Below, in pieces: positions 63,628-64,000 of a stretch of DNA of 64,000 bases. Source of the stretch: Planctomycetota bacterium (GTDB lineage: Bacteria > Planctomycetota > PLA2 > JAEUHO01). The translations under genes were made by a program, and so were the position numbers. The stretch covers positions 1-64,000 of the forward strand of contig JASJAY010000012.1 in NCBI GenBank assembly GCA_030066775.1. Reading direction: 5' to 3'. The notes below the pieces were generated by a model. That model saw only the letters and a list, made by a program, of their open reading frames with translations, was not told the origin of the DNA and did not search any database. Every line of letters begins with the position of its first letter. The stretch's first letter is position 1.

Positions 63628-64000
63628 TCGTCCGCCTCCACGAGCTGGAGCAAGGTGAGGGGGGCAAGTCCCTCGGCCTCGCATGCAACGATTTGGGGTT
63701 CCGGAATCAGTGAGAGTTCAGGTCCACCCGCGTCCCGCAACACTGCGAGGACACGTGCAGCCGCTACGTCCGCGCTATCGCGATCCGTGTTCGGCATCAG
63801 GAGGACCAGGGAATCGGGGTCGAACCAGTACAGGCCGTCAGAGGGGCGCAGCTGCTCGAGCGCCTGGCGTGCACCGGTGGGCCACGGACGACCGCCGTCG
63901 GGCGAGACGCCGTGGAAGATGGCGAGGTGACAGGGCGCGCCCGTCTCCTGTGCGACGCGCGCCTCGACGCGCAGGCGACGCAGCAGCCCATCGAGATCAC
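63624..64000 (-). CDS. pelD: PelD-like degenerate GGDEF domain, C-terminal part only
   Basis: The 3' ~125 codons of a gene enter at the right edge (frame GAT-CTC-GAT) and end in TGA at 63624. They encode a GGDEF fold: CHLAIFHGVSPDGGRPWPTG, then EQLRPSDGLYWFDPDSLVLL followed by MPNTDRDSADVAAARVLAVL. RPSD lies exactly 5 residues before DPDSL, which occupies the GGDEF position. So the c-di-GMP inhibitory-site RxxD remains and the catalytic motif is gone, as in PelD, the c-di-GMP receptor of the Pel system. Confidence 0.75.
   Translation of the reverse strand, partial: DLDGLLRRLRVEARVAQETGAPCHLAIFHGVSPDGGRPWPTGARQALEQLRPSDGLYWFDPDSLVLLMPNTDRDSADVAAARVLAVLRDAGGPELSLIPEPQIVACEAEGLAPLTLLQLVEADE

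Overview
The window is GC-rich chromosomal DNA carrying housekeeping genes, two transport or signalling clusters and part of an exopolysaccharide locus. I saw no rRNA, tRNA, CRISPR array, transposase or prophage gene. The mixture (HslUV, duplicated and diverged PstB, a PhoU fused to a phosphatase-like domain, a secreted protein with an SHD1-like N-terminus, a PelDEFG set) fits a high-GC Planctomycetota-type bacterium best. That assignment is inference from gene content, not from a marker-gene tree.

Left part (1-19.4 kb). The minus strand carries the classical thrS-infC-rpmI-rplT-pheS-pheT order, with pheT running off the left edge. Upstream of it lie a lipoprotein gene and aspS. A plus-strand FMN flavoprotein gene follows, then hslV-hslU on the minus strand. 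A plus-strand run comes next: ndk, an RqcH/NFACT-like gene with no ordinary start codon, two secreted TPR or coiled-coil proteins, ribD, a secreted esterase and a DoxX-like membrane protein.

Phosphate region (19.5-31.9 kb). On the minus strand pstS-phoU-pstC-pstA-pstB2-pstB1 form one tight operon, followed by a 2-phosphoglycerate-kinase-like gene and a ComB-like phosphatase gene. Divergent to pstS are a Na/Pi cotransporter, a second PhoU-like protein and a hybrid histidine kinase. PhoU carries a phosphatase-like domain that has lost its catalytic residues, and the two PstB ATPases have complementary damage in their ATPase motifs. Paired 8-mers with an 11-bp period, close to [GC]CCTTYAC, recur here and look like a Pho box. 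One of them, with a good -10, sits just before a 26-codon membrane peptide.

Middle (31.9-39.8 kb). This holds a DUF2203 protein, TspO, an Hsp20, a flavin disulfide oxidoreductase, two membrane proteins of unknown role, miaB and an unrecognised basic protein.

Ribosomal superoperon (39.9-55.4 kb, minus strand). The order is fusA, rpsJ, rplD, rplW, rplB, rpsS, rplV, rpsC, rplP, rpmC, rpsQ, rplN, rplX, rplE, rpsH, rplF, rplR, rpsE, rplO, secY, adk, infA, rpmJ, rpsM, rpsK, rpoA, rplQ. rplC is missing between rpsJ and rplD. rpsN is missing between rplE and rpsH, where a 23-codon ORF stands instead. rpmD, map and rpsD are also absent from their usual slots.

Right end (55.4-64 kb, minus strand). 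A four-gene operon encodes a coiled-coil protein, a membrane protein of the OmpA/Rab-GTPase-associated type, a Ras-like small GTPase and a histidine kinase, coupled by 1-4 nt overlaps from the GTPase onward. Next come pelG, pelF, a pelE-like gene and the 3' end of a pelD-like gene. The pelD-like product keeps a c-di-GMP-binding RxxD motif but has lost GGDEF, so Pel-type polysaccharide export here is probably controlled by c-di-GMP.
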